Assembly: GCF_018403325.1 (NCBI RefSeq)
Contig: NZ_BOSL01000002.1
Span: forward strand, 248,001 to 312,000
Direction of reading: 5' to 3'
Length of the DNA stretch: 64,000 bases
From: Paenibacillus vini
Lineage (GTDB): Bacteria > Bacillota > Bacilli > Paenibacillales > Paenibacillaceae
Shown: one piece after another, positions 1 to 9,900 of the stretch
How positions within the stretch are numbered: the first letter of the stretch is position 1
Layout of the letters: each line of letters starts with the position of its first letter
Program-made: the position numbers and the translations under genes
The notes under the pieces: model-generated
What the model saw: only the letters and a program-made list of their open reading frames with translations
Databases searched by the model: none
Told to the model about the DNA's origin: nothing

Positions 1-1
1 G

Positions 2-532
2 GGCATGGTGCCGTGGTATATCACTTACGTAACGATGATAGGCCTCAAAAACTCATTGTTCGGCATGATTATTCCCAATCTATTGATGAGCGCCTTCAAC
101 GTCCTGCTAATGCGAAGTTTCTTTGCCAATACGATTCCGGAATCCATCATCGAATCCGGAACGATTGACGGGGCAAGTGAATTAACGATTTTCCTTAAGC
201 TGGTGGTCCCGCTTTCCGCTCCCATTATGGCCACGATTGCGCTCTTCAATCTACTGGCCTTTTGGAATGACTGGTATAATTGCATGTTGTTCATCGATAA
301 ACCCGATTTGATAAATATACAGTATCTGATGACAAAGACGTTAAATAATGTTCAGTTCCTGGTAATGAAGGCGGATACCTCCAGTCAGGCCGGTGAATTG
401 CTTGCCAAGATGCCGACCGAGGGAGTGCGAATGGCTCTTGCCATTATCGGCATTGCACCGCTCCTGATGGCTTACCCGTTCTTTCAAAAGTATTACATTA
501 GCGGTATTACTAGCGGGGCAGTTAAGGGTTAA
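2..532 (+). CDS. Carbohydrate ABC transporter permease (LplC/YtcP type), 5'-truncated by window edge
   Basis: This is the C-terminal 176 residues or so of an inner-membrane permease; the reading frame is open at the first base, so the true start lies before the window. It carries the cytoplasmic EAA-type loop of binding-protein-dependent permeases (ESGTIDGASE followed by LKLVVPLS), which contacts the ATPase, and several hydrophobic segments. The opening GMVPWY resembles the conserved periplasmic segment of LplC/YtcP-type sugar permeases (family knowledge). It lies about 50 bases upstream of a solute-binding lipoprotein gene on the same strand, so the two are probably one transcript. The second permease expected for this family should lie just upstream. 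No ATPase gene is visible here; such systems often share a common MsmX-type ATPase (inference). Confidence 0.9.
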   Translation, partial: GMVPWYITYVTMIGLKNSLFGMIIPNLLMSAFNVLLMRSFFANTIPESIIESGTIDGASELTIFLKLVVPLSAPIMATIALFNLLAFWNDWYNCMLFIDKPDLINIQYLMTKTLNNVQFLVMKADTSSQAGELLAKMPTEGVRMALAIIGIAPLLMAYPFFQKYYISGITSGAVKG

Positions 533-585
533 ACCAAGCCTGCACTGCTGGTCTTAAATAAATAGATAAGAAGGGAATGGTCCAA

Positions 586-2106
586 ATGAAGAAAAAAGTG
601 TCCACCATGTTAGCTTTGCTTATGGCCGTAGTGTTTGTCCTGTCCGCCTGTGGTTCGAAAACAAACAATGACTCAAAAAATGCGACCGGAGAGAACACCC
701 CTGCAACGACAAATGAGGGAGAGGGTACGACGAATCTCAAGCCTTATAAGCTTACGCTTGTTTATCCGGGTACCGCACAGAAAGATCTGGCGCTTGTCCA
801 GGAAGAGATGAGTAAGTATTTGACGGAGAAAATCAATGCAACGATCGAGCTGAAGCCGATTGATTGGGGCTCCTGGACGGATAAGACTAACTTGATGAAA
901 ATTTCCGGTGAGTCGTTTGATTTAATGTTTACTGCAGGATGGTTCGGTTATGGCCTTGATGTATCCAAAGGACAATTTATCGAATTGAACGATCTGATGG
1001 AGAAATACGGAAAAGATATCCCGACGGTACTTGGTGAAGACTTTATCAAAGGTTCGCAAATCAATGGCAAGTCCTATGCCGTACCAACAAAGAAGGAATT
1101 CGCCCAAGGCTTTGGTTTCGTTCTTAATAAGGATTTAGTCGATAAATATCAATTCAATACCGAAGGAATTAAAACGCTGGAAGAAATGGAAGAGATGTTC
1201 AAGACAATCAAAGAGAACGAGCCGGGTATAGTGCCTGTTGTGAGTAATAAATTTGCAAGCACTTGGTCCGCTGCTAATTATGACAACTCGATGATCTCCC
1301 GGGACAGTAAGGAATTGAAAGTTATCGATACATTGGAAGATCCTAAGTTCATCGATTTCCTTAAACGGATGAGACAATGGAACTTGAATGGCTGGTTCGA
1401 TAAAGATGTTGTAACTTCGGATAGCAGCGGTCAAGCCGATAATATGCTTAAATCGGGAAAAGCCTTTGCCTTGGCCCAATCGCTCAAGCCTGGTAAAGAC
1501 AAGGAAATGTCGGTAACGATGGGGCTTCCGTTAGTCCAAGTGGAGACGGCTGAACCTTACACCACGACCGGCGAAGCTACCGGGGCTATGCTGGCGATCT
1601 CCCGGACTTCCAAGGATCCTGAAAGAGCCATGATGTTCCTGAATATGCTGTACACGGATGCCAAGCTGCTCAATATGCTGGATTGGGGAATCGAGGGTAA
1701 GCACTACGTCAAGGTCTCGGATAACATGATTGATTATCCAGAAGGTGTAACGGCGGAAACTCAAGGATATCCAAGCCCGGGCGGATGGATGTTCGGCAAT
1801 CAGTTTATCTCTTACCTGTGGGCTAACGAGGATCCCGATAAATGGGAACAATTCGAAAAGTTTAACGCTAGCGCCGAACGCTCTATCGCTTTAGGTTTCG
1901 CCTTTGACGAAACGCCGGTTAAAGCGGAGTTGGCGGCAGTGGGTAACGTGGATAAAGAATTCCAAATGGTTTTGAATGCGGGCGCCATCGATGATGTAGA
2001 AGGAACGATAGCCAAATACAAAGCTAAACGGGATGCCGCAGGTTTCCAGAAGATTCTGGAAGAGAAACAACGGCAGTTGGACGAATGGGCTAAAACCAGC
2101 AAATAA
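586..2106 (+). CDS. Extracellular solute-binding lipoprotein of a carbohydrate ABC importer (LplA/YtcQ type)
   Basis: A secreted ligand-binding protein of 506 residues that should deliver an oligosaccharide to the adjacent permease. Residues 1-20 form a lipoprotein signal peptide: MKKK, a hydrophobic stretch, then the lipobox LSAC, whose Cys would be lipidated. A Ser/Thr/Asn/Glu-rich tether follows. The length and the C-terminal part (around the GFAFDETPVKAE motif) fit the large family-1 binding proteins with a DUF3502-like tail (family knowledge). I chose ATG 586 because AAGAAGGG at 568-575 is correctly spaced to it; an in-frame ATG at 577 is too close. A hairpin terminator follows the gene. 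The ligand cannot be read from sequence, but the downstream fucosidase suggests a fucose-containing glycan. Confidence 0.9.
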   Translation: MKKKVSTMLALLMAVVFVLSACGSKTNNDSKNATGENTPATTNEGEGTTNLKPYKLTLVYPGTAQKDLALVQEEMSKYLTEKINATIELKPIDWGSWTDKTNLMKISGESFDLMFTAGWFGYGLDVSKGQFIELNDLMEKYGKDIPTVLGEDFIKGSQINGKSYAVPTKKEFAQGFGFVLNKDLVDKYQFNTEGIKTLEEMEEMFKTIKENEPGIVPVVSNKFASTWSAANYDNSMISRDSKELKVIDTLEDPKFIDFLKRMRQWNLNGWFDKDVVTSDSSGQADNMLKSGKAFALAQSLKPGKDKEMSVTMGLPLVQVETAEPYTTTGEATGAMLAISRTSKDPERAMMFLNMLYTDAKLLNMLDWGIEGKHYVKVSDNMIDYPEGVTAETQGYPSPGGWMFGNQFISYLWANEDPDKWEQFEKFNASAERSIALGFAFDETPVKAELAAVGNVDKEFQMVLNAGAIDDVEGTIAKYKAKRDAAGFQKILEEKQRQLDEWAKTSK

Positions 2107-2123
2107 TGAAGGGTTTGCAAGTC

Positions 2124-2160
2124 AGGAGTTGGAACCTAGTTATCCAACTCCTTCTTCCTT
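2124..2160 (+). terminator. Rho-independent terminator after solute-binding protein gene
   Basis: AGGAGTTGG at 2124-2132 pairs with CCAACTCCT at 2144-2152, and a pyrimidine-rich tail follows. It separates the transporter genes from the two-component genes and may set a high binding-protein level with partial read-through. Confidence 0.7.
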
Positions 2161-2230
2161 TTACTACATGTTGAGATATAATTGCTGTAATAAGTACACC
2201 AACCAACATTAGAAAGAGGAGAGAATAACG

Positions 2231-3976
2231 ATGAATCCCAAAGGATCTCTTCGTTTTAAGCTAACGATTGGTTTTATCACGATTACGCTACCTCTAGTCA
2301 TTCTGCTGATTTATAGTAATTTTACGGCATCCGGCTCGGTTCGGGAGCAAGCGGCAGAATCAAATAAAAATATGATAACGCTTTATTCCAATCAAATCGA
2401 GACAACCCTCGGTATTGAGGCAAACTTTCTATATGATTTAACTTCCCACGATGCGGATATTCTGTCTTTAAATAACATGGTCTATAACTCTGCGGATTAC
2501 ACGCTGACCAAAATGCGAATCTTGAACAGCCTCAGCCGGTACAACCGATTCAATAATAGTGTCGATATTCAATTTGCTTATTCCAAGGTGAACCGCGATC
2601 TGGTTCATACTCCGATCAGATCGAATTCTTATGAAGAGACAATGGCGATCAAGCAGTGCATCCAGGATACTCTGGATAGGGCGGCGCCGGACAGCCCGGC
2701 ATTCAAGGAGTGGATGACGGTTGACTGCGGAGGGTTCTACGCACTTTCGCGTATTGTCGACTCAGGATACGGCATGTATTTGGGAGCCTGGGTCCAGCTT
2801 GATCATCTGATGATTCCGCTGGAATTGATCCAGCTAGGCGGGGAGGGATTTTCCGCTCTTGCAAACTCGGAGGGAAGACTTCTGGCCGGGAGATTCGACA
2901 TCGGCGGGTTTAAGGATCCGCCGCTAATCAATTCGAACGCGGGATATCAGAGACTTAAAGGGGAGAACGGCACTTATGTTGTCGTCAGTAATCCGATTGA
3001 TTCGACGGACGTTACATTGATTGCCTTCATTCCGGAAGAAGGAATGCTGGATACGATCTATCGGTTCCGCAAGGTTATCATCTGGATTCCGTTATTTGCC
3101 CTGGTTTTGTTGTCTTTGTATTTGGTTTATCTCAACAGTATCATTCTCAGACCGATGAATGCCTTGCTCAAAGGGATGCGTAAGCTGAAGCGGGGCGATT
3201 GGGCTATACGATTGAACAACACACCTTCCAGGGAGTTTCATGTGGTCACGGAAACGTTCAATGATATGGCACAACAAATTCAGAAGTTGAAGATTAATGT
3301 GTATGAAGAGCAAATCCGAACCCATAAAGCAGAGCTGAAGCACTTGCAATTGCAAATCAATCCGCACTTTTTGTTAAATAGCATCAATGTCATCTATAAT
3401 CTTGCCCAGCTCAAAAACTTTTCCGTCATTCAGGCCATGTGCCTTAATTTGGTGAAATACTTTCGTTTCACGACCAAAACGAGCCAGCCTTTCGTAAGTC
3501 TTTCCCAAGAGATGGAGCATATGGACAGTTATTTGTGTATTCAGCAACTCCGCTTTCCCGGCAGGCTTACCTTTCGGATCGAGATAGAAGAAGACGCTAA
3601 AGAGGTTCCTATTCCTCCGCTGATTGTACAGCCGTTCATAGAGAATGCCATCAAGTACGGGTTTGATTTTATGGAGAATCCTTTTCATATCGAAATAAAG
3701 GCCATGATCGATGCTGACCCAAGATTTTGTCGCATTGTAATTGCAGATAATGGCTGTGGATTCTCGGATGAGATGTTGGACTCCTTACGCAGCGGTCGGT
3801 ATTTCCAACTTACGAATGATCAACATCTGGGCATATGGAACAGTTATCATCGTCTGCAGCTCTTATACGGGCAGGCGGCTCGTCTGAATTTCGGTAATTG
3901 TGATCCATCCGGTGCATTGATAGAATTGAGAATTCCGGTAAACTTTTCAGGGCAATCGGATAAACCGCAATACTAA
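2231..3976 (+). CDS. Membrane sensor histidine kinase, YesM/LytS-like family
   Basis: A 581-residue sensor kinase. An N-terminal membrane segment (about residues 12-30) and a second near residues 285-305 flank an extracellular sensor domain. A HAMP linker follows (about 305-360), then a His_kinase domain with the phospho-acceptor motif NPHFLLNS near residue 377 and a C-terminal HATPase with the N box (PFIENAIKYGF) and G box (DNGCGFS). This is the YesM family architecture, usually paired with an AraC-type response regulator that controls neighbouring glycan uptake genes. AGAGGAGAG precedes ATG 2231 at a good distance. The regulator gene starts 34 bases after the stop, so the pair is probably co-transcribed. 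The signal may be the sugar itself or its binding protein (inference). Confidence 0.93.
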   Translation: MNPKGSLRFKLTIGFITITLPLVILLIYSNFTASGSVREQAAESNKNMITLYSNQIETTLGIEANFLYDLTSHDADILSLNNMVYNSADYTLTKMRILNSLSRYNRFNNSVDIQFAYSKVNRDLVHTPIRSNSYEETMAIKQCIQDTLDRAAPDSPAFKEWMTVDCGGFYALSRIVDSGYGMYLGAWVQLDHLMIPLELIQLGGEGFSALANSEGRLLAGRFDIGGFKDPPLINSNAGYQRLKGENGTYVVVSNPIDSTDVTLIAFIPEEGMLDTIYRFRKVIIWIPLFALVLLSLYLVYLNSIILRPMNALLKGMRKLKRGDWAIRLNNTPSREFHVVTETFNDMAQQIQKLKINVYEEQIRTHKAELKHLQLQINPHFLLNSINVIYNLAQLKNFSVIQAMCLNLVKYFRFTTKTSQPFVSLSQEMEHMDSYLCIQQLRFPGRLTFRIEIEEDAKEVPIPPLIVQPFIENAIKYGFDFMENPFHIEIKAMIDADPRFCRIVIADNGCGFSDEMLDSLRSGRYFQLTNDQHLGIWNSYHRLQLLYGQAARLNFGNCDPSGALIELRIPVNFSGQSDKPQY

Positions 3977-4010
3977 TCAGTCATACAATCACAGCAGGAG
4001 GATGAGGGAA

Positions 4011-5615
4011 ATGCAGATTTTGATTGTTGATGATGAGATGTACTCCGTCATGGGGATTAAAGATGCCATTAACTGGGGAGAATTGGGCGTTACTGCGGTC
4101 TTTGATGCCTATAACATGAGGGAAGCGATCAAGATCTTTCAAGAGCAGGAAATCAACGTCATGATTAGCGATATCGAAATGCCTAAAGGTACGGGAATCG
4201 AGCTGCTGGAGTGGGTAAACGAATTTTCACCGCAAACGGAAACGATTTTTTTGACGGCTCACGATGATTTCCGATTCATGCAGCGGGCTGTTCAGCTTAG
4301 CAGCTTTGACTACATGATGAAACCCGTTGAGTACGAAGCTTTGGAAGAAGTCATTCGGAAGGCGATCCGTACCGTAGAGAAGAAAAATGCTGAACTCGCC
4401 CAGAGTGAACAATATAAGCCATACTACGAGCTTTGGAACAAGAAAAAAACGCTTCTAAGCGAGCGTTTCTGGTACGACCTGCTTTCGGAACGGATCGTGG
4501 CTACAGCGGAGGACATTTGCAGTCTTCCGGCTGAATATGGCATTGCTTTGCAAGCTGACGACCGGCTCTTACCTGTCGTTATAAGCGTGGAGAACTGGAA
4601 GCGGGAACTGAATACGCGTGATGAAGAAGTGATGGAGTACGCCATTCGTCAATCCTCCTCTGAATTATTAATTGGCGACTGCAGGGGAGAGGTTGTGCAA
4701 ACCAAACAAGGGGTCACGATAGCTATCCTGTATTTATCGCCTGAGGAGGTACCGCCACTGCTGGACAGTATCGGCCAGAAGTGCAACGAATATATAGATG
4801 CTTGCAGTCAATATTTGAACTGTACGGTATCCTGTTATATCGGCGAGCCGGTTATGCTGCATGAGCTTACGAAAATGTACAAAGCTTTGTTAGCGATGGA
4901 ATACAATAATCTCAGTTTGTCCAATCAACTCAATTGGTTGAGCAAGCGGAGTCCGGAACCAGCCCCGGACCCTAGCTTGCCTGATTTTACGGTCTGGGCG
5001 CTGTTGCTTGAGAACGGCAAGGAGGAAGAGCTGATCCGGCAGTTTAGGAACAGTCTTCAGTTCCTGTCTTCCGACCGACAATTTGGAGCCAATGTTTTGC
5101 ATGCCTATTACCAGGGGTTTTTGCAAATGATTCATTATTTACTTCAGAAAAGGGGCCTGTCCGCACATCAATTGATTCATGAAGCCGGAGCACCGAAAAT
5201 CAAAACTCCCCCTCGGACTTTGGAACAAATCGAAGAATGGGGGACCTGGCTAATCCGTAAAGTGCATCGCTGCCTCTATCAGGAGGTATCCGTTATTCCG
5301 CGGCTTTGCGCCTATATTAACGATCATCTGAGGGACAATATCACCCGCGAAATGCTTGCGGAATACGTTCACTTAAACCCGGCCTATCTTTCCCGCCTGT
5401 TCAAGAAAGAGGTCGGAATGAGCATCACGGATTATTTGCTTAATGAAAGAATGCGGATTGCCAAAGAACTCATTGTCAGCTCAACGATTCCGATCTCCGA
5501 GATTGCGCAAACGATAGGGTACAGTAATTTTTCCTATTTCTCAAAAATGTTCAAGAAGGTCTATCATGAAAATCCTCAGCAATTTCGAAAACTATCAGGC
5601 TGCTCTGGCAGCTAA
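4011..5615 (+). CDS. Response regulator with AraC-type DNA-binding domain (YesN-like)
   Basis: A cytoplasmic transcription factor of 534 residues and the cognate partner of the preceding kinase. The N-terminal receiver domain (about 1-120) shows the acidic pair DDE near the start, the phospho-acceptor Asp in MISDIEMP, the Thr of FLTAHDD and the Lys of MMKPVE. A long middle region without clear motifs follows. The C-terminal 100 residues carry two helix-turn-helix units of the AraC/XylS type (LAEYVHLNPAYLSRLFK and IAQTIGYSNFSYFSKMFK). I prefer ATG 4011 because AGGAGG at 3996-4001 sits nine bases before it; ATG 4002 would overlap that site. Likely targets are the transporter upstream and the fucosidase downstream (inference). 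Confidence 0.94.
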   Translation: MQILIVDDEMYSVMGIKDAINWGELGVTAVFDAYNMREAIKIFQEQEINVMISDIEMPKGTGIELLEWVNEFSPQTETIFLTAHDDFRFMQRAVQLSSFDYMMKPVEYEALEEVIRKAIRTVEKKNAELAQSEQYKPYYELWNKKKTLLSERFWYDLLSERIVATAEDICSLPAEYGIALQADDRLLPVVISVENWKRELNTRDEEVMEYAIRQSSSELLIGDCRGEVVQTKQGVTIAILYLSPEEVPPLLDSIGQKCNEYIDACSQYLNCTVSCYIGEPVMLHELTKMYKALLAMEYNNLSLSNQLNWLSKRSPEPAPDPSLPDFTVWALLLENGKEEELIRQFRNSLQFLSSDRQFGANVLHAYYQGFLQMIHYLLQKRGLSAHQLIHEAGAPKIKTPPRTLEQIEEWGTWLIRKVHRCLYQEVSVIPRLCAYINDHLRDNITREMLAEYVHLNPAYLSRLFKKEVGMSITDYLLNERMRIAKELIVSSTIPISEIAQTIGYSNFSYFSKMFKKVYHENPQQFRKLSGCSGS

Positions 5616-5670
5616 ATGCTGCTAAGCTCATACCATTCAAGGAATGATGGATAGAAAGTGGGTGCTCACG

Positions 5671-6900
5671 ATGAATAAGCCGGAACTTGCCTTACCAACA
5701 AAGCAGCAATTGAGATGGCATGACATGGAACTCGGCATGTTTTGTCATTTTGGCATGAATACATTTTGTGATCAGGAATGGGGTAGTGGCAATGATTCGC
5801 CGGAAAAGTTTAATCCAACCCAGCTTGATGCACGTCAGTGGGTTCGTACAGCTAAACGGGCGGGTTTTAAATATTTGGTTCTGACAGCCAAACATCATGA
5901 CGGATTCTGCTTGTGGCCAACTAAGACAACCGATTATTCTGTGAAATCAAGTCCTTGGAAGGACGGCCGGGGGGACGTAGTGCGTGAGGTCGCTGACGCT
6001 TGTCGCGAGGAGGGTATCGCTTTCGGGTTGTATTTATCGCCATGGGATCGGCACGAGCCCTGTTATGCCGATAAGGAAGCTTACGATGATTTCTACGCCG
6101 AACAGCTAACAGAGCTGCTGACTCAATACGGGCCACTTATTGAGGTGTGGTTCGACGGGGCTGGTTCCGAGGGACGCGAATACGACTGGCCTCGTATTAT
6201 TGGACTCGTTAAACAGCATCAACCTGACGCCATGATTTTTAATATGGGGCAACCGACCATACGCTGGGTAGGAAATGAAGATGGTGTTGCACCTTATCCG
6301 TGCTGGAACACATCTTCAGAGGCCCGTGTGAGTATGTTTACGAGTGATATGTTGTCCTGGCTGCCGGAGACATCGAGCTGGCTGCCTGCTGAATGCGACG
6401 TTCCGATTCGTACCCGCCATTGGTTCTGGCATCCCGATGATGAGGGCAGCTTGCGATCTTTAGAGGACTTAATGGATATTTACTATCGATCGGTCGGACA
6501 TGGTGCGGTGTTGCTGCTCAACCTATCACCGGATGATCGCGGATTGCTCCCGGACGTCGATGTGGAGCGGGTCATCGAATTTGGGGATGAGATCTCCCGT
6601 CGCTTTGATCATCCCATCGCGCAAACCTCCGGTGAGGGTACGACCGTAACGCTGTCATTGGAGGAGATTACATCTGTCGATCACGCCATCTTAATGGAAC
6701 AGATCTCCGAGGGCGAACGGGTCCAGGAATATGTGCTGGAGGCGGAACAGGAGGACGGTGCTTGGGTTGAGGTAAAAAGGGGTACCGCGATCGGTCATAA
6801 GAAAATCGATTCTTTTGCAGCGATTCGGACTAAACAATTGCGGCTCAGAGTGACGGAGTGTGCAGCATTGCCGTTGATTCGTTACTTTAAGGTATACTAA
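5671..6900 (+). CDS. Glycoside hydrolase family 29, alpha-L-fucosidase
   Basis: Predicted cytoplasmic retaining alpha-L-fucosidase (409 residues) that would release L-fucose from an imported oligosaccharide. Typical GH29 segments are present: the start of the catalytic barrel (LGMFCHFGMNTF), the AKHHDGFCLW block that binds substrate, LYLSPWDRHE, and EVWFDGAGSE, whose Asp is the expected nucleophile (family knowledge). No signal peptide is visible, consistent with an import-then-cleave scheme with the ABC transporter. The C-terminal 100 residues are less conserved and may be a beta-sandwich. ATG 5671 follows GAAAGTGGGTG; in-frame ATGs at 5644 and 5647 have poor ribosome sites but cannot be excluded. 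Other deoxy-sugar specificities within GH29 remain possible. Confidence 0.9.
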   Translation: MNKPELALPTKQQLRWHDMELGMFCHFGMNTFCDQEWGSGNDSPEKFNPTQLDARQWVRTAKRAGFKYLVLTAKHHDGFCLWPTKTTDYSVKSSPWKDGRGDVVREVADACREEGIAFGLYLSPWDRHEPCYADKEAYDDFYAEQLTELLTQYGPLIEVWFDGAGSEGREYDWPRIIGLVKQHQPDAMIFNMGQPTIRWVGNEDGVAPYPCWNTSSEARVSMFTSDMLSWLPETSSWLPAECDVPIRTRHWFWHPDDEGSLRSLEDLMDIYYRSVGHGAVLLLNLSPDDRGLLPDVDVERVIEFGDEISRRFDHPIAQTSGEGTTVTLSLEEITSVDHAILMEQISEGERVQEYVLEAEQEDGAWVEVKRGTAIGHKKIDSFAAIRTKQLRLRVTECAALPLIRYFKVY

Positions 6901-6925
6901 AAAGATATTCCGGTCAGAAAAGCAA

Positions 6926-6970
6926 AAAACGGCGGTACGCAGGATTTTATACCTTGCGTACCGCCGTTTT
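6926..6970. terminator. Bidirectional terminator between fucosidase and penicillin-binding protein genes
   Basis: A 16-base perfect inverted repeat (AAAACGGCGGTACGCA at 6926-6941 with its complement at 6955-6970) has runs of A on the left and T on the right. It can terminate both the fucosidase and the converging penicillin-binding protein transcript. Confidence 0.85.
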
Positions 6971-6987
6971 GCATCCATCGGTGTTTG

Positions 6988-9900
6988 CTATTTGCCAAAC
7001 TGGACGGAACTGGACGGCGTTGATTCTCCAAGCGCATTGACCGCTGTGACTTGAACCCAGCCGGTTGTATCGCTTTTGAAGGAGAACGATGTACCCGAAG
7101 TCGAACCGAGCAGAGCAAATTGTCCGTCCGAAGTATTTGAATAATAGATGTTATAACTTGAAATTTGCTCAATGGAAGCAGACGCTGCCCATTGGATTGA
7201 AATATCGCCGCCGTTCCCTTGAACGACTACCTGGGCGGGAGCGGTAGGCGGCAGCATAAGGCCTTCCTGGCCTGGTTCGCCTTCCATCCCGGAAGGATCT
7301 CCCTCCGTCCCCGGTAAATCAGGAATCCAGCTGTCGGAGCTGACGATCGCGCTAGGCTCGGATTCCTTGCCGGCTACGTCGACAGCCGTTACGTAGTAGG
7401 AATGGGTAAACCCGCCGGCTCCGGAATCGGATATCTCGGTACTCCCTCCGGTAAGGGCTGCATGGCCCGTATACTTGAAGGAACCGCCGTCCTCGGAACG
7501 ATAGAGGCGATAGCCTACCACATCTTTTTCCGCATTTTTGCTAAATGTGACCTTGGAGTTTCCGCCTGATGACGTAAGCTTTACGTTGGCGGGTGCCGCA
7601 GGCGCTGCTCCGTCATCGACGCGAGGATCTGGTTTAGTCGGAGCGTCCTCGCCGGCATCCTTCGGCATGTAGTAACTCAGCGGCTTGTGACCGCCTTTCA
7701 TTTTTGCAAAGGCATTTTCAAGCTCATCGATCAGTTCCTTGATCGGTTTTTCGCGTTTCATCACTACTTTTTCGAGCAACATATCCGCCGGTGTAGCTTC
7801 CTGCGGAATATAATTGACTCCTTCATAGGTGATGTATTTCATCCGGACCAGAACATCATCTGGCTCTTTAGGGACGTATTTGGCATTGAATATGTCGGTA
7901 ACCATTTTTCCCGCCTGTTTGGTAAGCTCCGTCGGCAGCTTGCCGCTGAAGCCCGATACGGTCGCGGATACGATGCCGTCGGGTTTAACGAACTCCGGCG
8001 TGACGAACAGCTCCGGCTCATTCTCGGTCACTTCGTTCATGACCAAGGCCCAAATCGAGCGGGCCCGGGACTTGCCGGGCTCCGACAGCGTATTGACCGG
8101 CTCTTTATAACCGATCCATACCCCGAGGGTAACGTCAGGCGAATAGCCCATAAACCACACGTCGGCGTAATTTTGCGTCGTTCCGGTTTTTCCGACGATT
8201 GGAATTTCCCCGTACTTCTTGAAATCGCTCTTAATCGATTTCCCGGTTCCGTCCTTGATTACGGTCCGCAGCATGTCGGTCATGAGATAAGCCGTTTGCT
8301 TGGAGAAGACACGTTTCGGCTCCACCTCATGCTTATACACGATCTTTCCTTTGGAATCCGTAATTTTGGCGATCATGTAGGCGTCATTGAATTCACCGCC
8401 GTTGGCAATTGCCGTGTACGCGTTCGTGAGTTCCTCCACGGTAACCCCGTATTTCAAACCGCCGAGTACGCCCGTTTGCGCCCCGTAATCCTGTTCATCG
8501 AGGGTGGTGATGCCAAGTTTCTTGGAGAAATCCCAAGCCTTTTCGATGCCCACAGTTTCGTTAAACAGCTTCAGGGCCGGAATATTGCGCGATTCGTTCA
8601 GCGCGGTCCGGGCGGTTACCAGGCCTTTATAGCCGCCGCTGGAGTTGACCGGGATGTGATATCCTTTTTGGTAATCGCGCAGAATCATCGGGGAATCGTC
8701 AATGATGCTCGCGGGCTGGATCAGCCCCACTTCCATCGCCGGCAAATAGGCGGCGATCGGCTTCATGGTCGACCCCGGTTGACGTATCATTTGCGTTGCA
8801 TAATTCATTTGCTCCGTATAAAAATCCCGGCCTTCGATCATTCCGAGGATGGCCCCGGTGTGATTGTCGATCATCATGCCGGCGACTTGTTCAAGCCCCT
8901 TGGTTTCGCTGTATTTGGAGAAGTTTTTCTCGTTTTCCGAAACCTTGTGCATGGAGTTATAGACTTTTTTGTCGATCGTCGTGTAAACCCGATACCCTCC
9001 GGTCAGGAGCTCTTGACGAGCTTCTTCAAGTATTTGCGAGTTTTTGGCGACCTCTTCTTTAGTCATGTCCGGATTGTTCAGCATGGCGATCGTGATTGCG
9101 CTCTGACGCTCCGTTTCGAGCATCAGGTACGGAAACGTCTCGTAAGCTTTCTTCGTTTGCGGTGCGAGCGAGCCTTTAATATCAAACGCCAGCGCGTCGT
9201 CATATTGGGCTTTCGTTATTTTATTCTCCTCCAGCATCCGCTGAAGCACTAGGCGCTGCCGTTTGAGCGCACGGTCGAAGGCTTCCTGGTTAAACTCTCC
9301 TTTACCGTTATAGGCGGAATAAGAAGAAGGAAGCTGCGGCAACCCGGCCAGATAGGCGGCCTGGGCGGTGTTCAGATCATCAAGATTAACAATATTGAAA
9401 ATACCTTTAGCTGCTGCTTTGATCCCGTAAACCTGATAACCGTTGGAGCCGTTCCCGAACGGTACTTTGTTCAGATATGCCGTTAAAATTTCATTTTTGC
9501 TCAGAAACCGTTCCAACCGCAATGCAAGCAAAATTTCCTTTACTTTCCGGTTGTCTGTCCGGTCCAGATTCAGAAATACCCGTCGTGCCAATTGCTGGGT
9601 GAGTGTGCTTCCGCCGGTCTGGATGTCTTCTTTGAGCAGCTTTTGCTTTACGGCGCGCATGGTCCCTTTCAGGTCCACACCCTTATGTTCTTCAAAATGA
9701 TTGTCTTCAATAGCGATGACAGCATCGATGACGGAAGAAGGGATTTCGTCGAAGCTGACGAGCCGCCGGTCCTCTTCCGAACGCAGCTGGCCGATCGGCT
9801 GGCCGTCGCGGAAGTAGGCGAATCCGGTGATTTCGTTATGATCGATCTTTTGTTCAATATCGGTACGTGATCTCACGGGTTCGTCTATGACGATTGAGGA

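Noticed and set aside
7687-9252. 521-codon open frame on the plus strand inside the penicillin-binding protein gene
   Set aside because: It lies antisense to clear PBP motifs, has a His/Arg/Phe-rich composition typical of antisense frames, and lacks a ribosome site.
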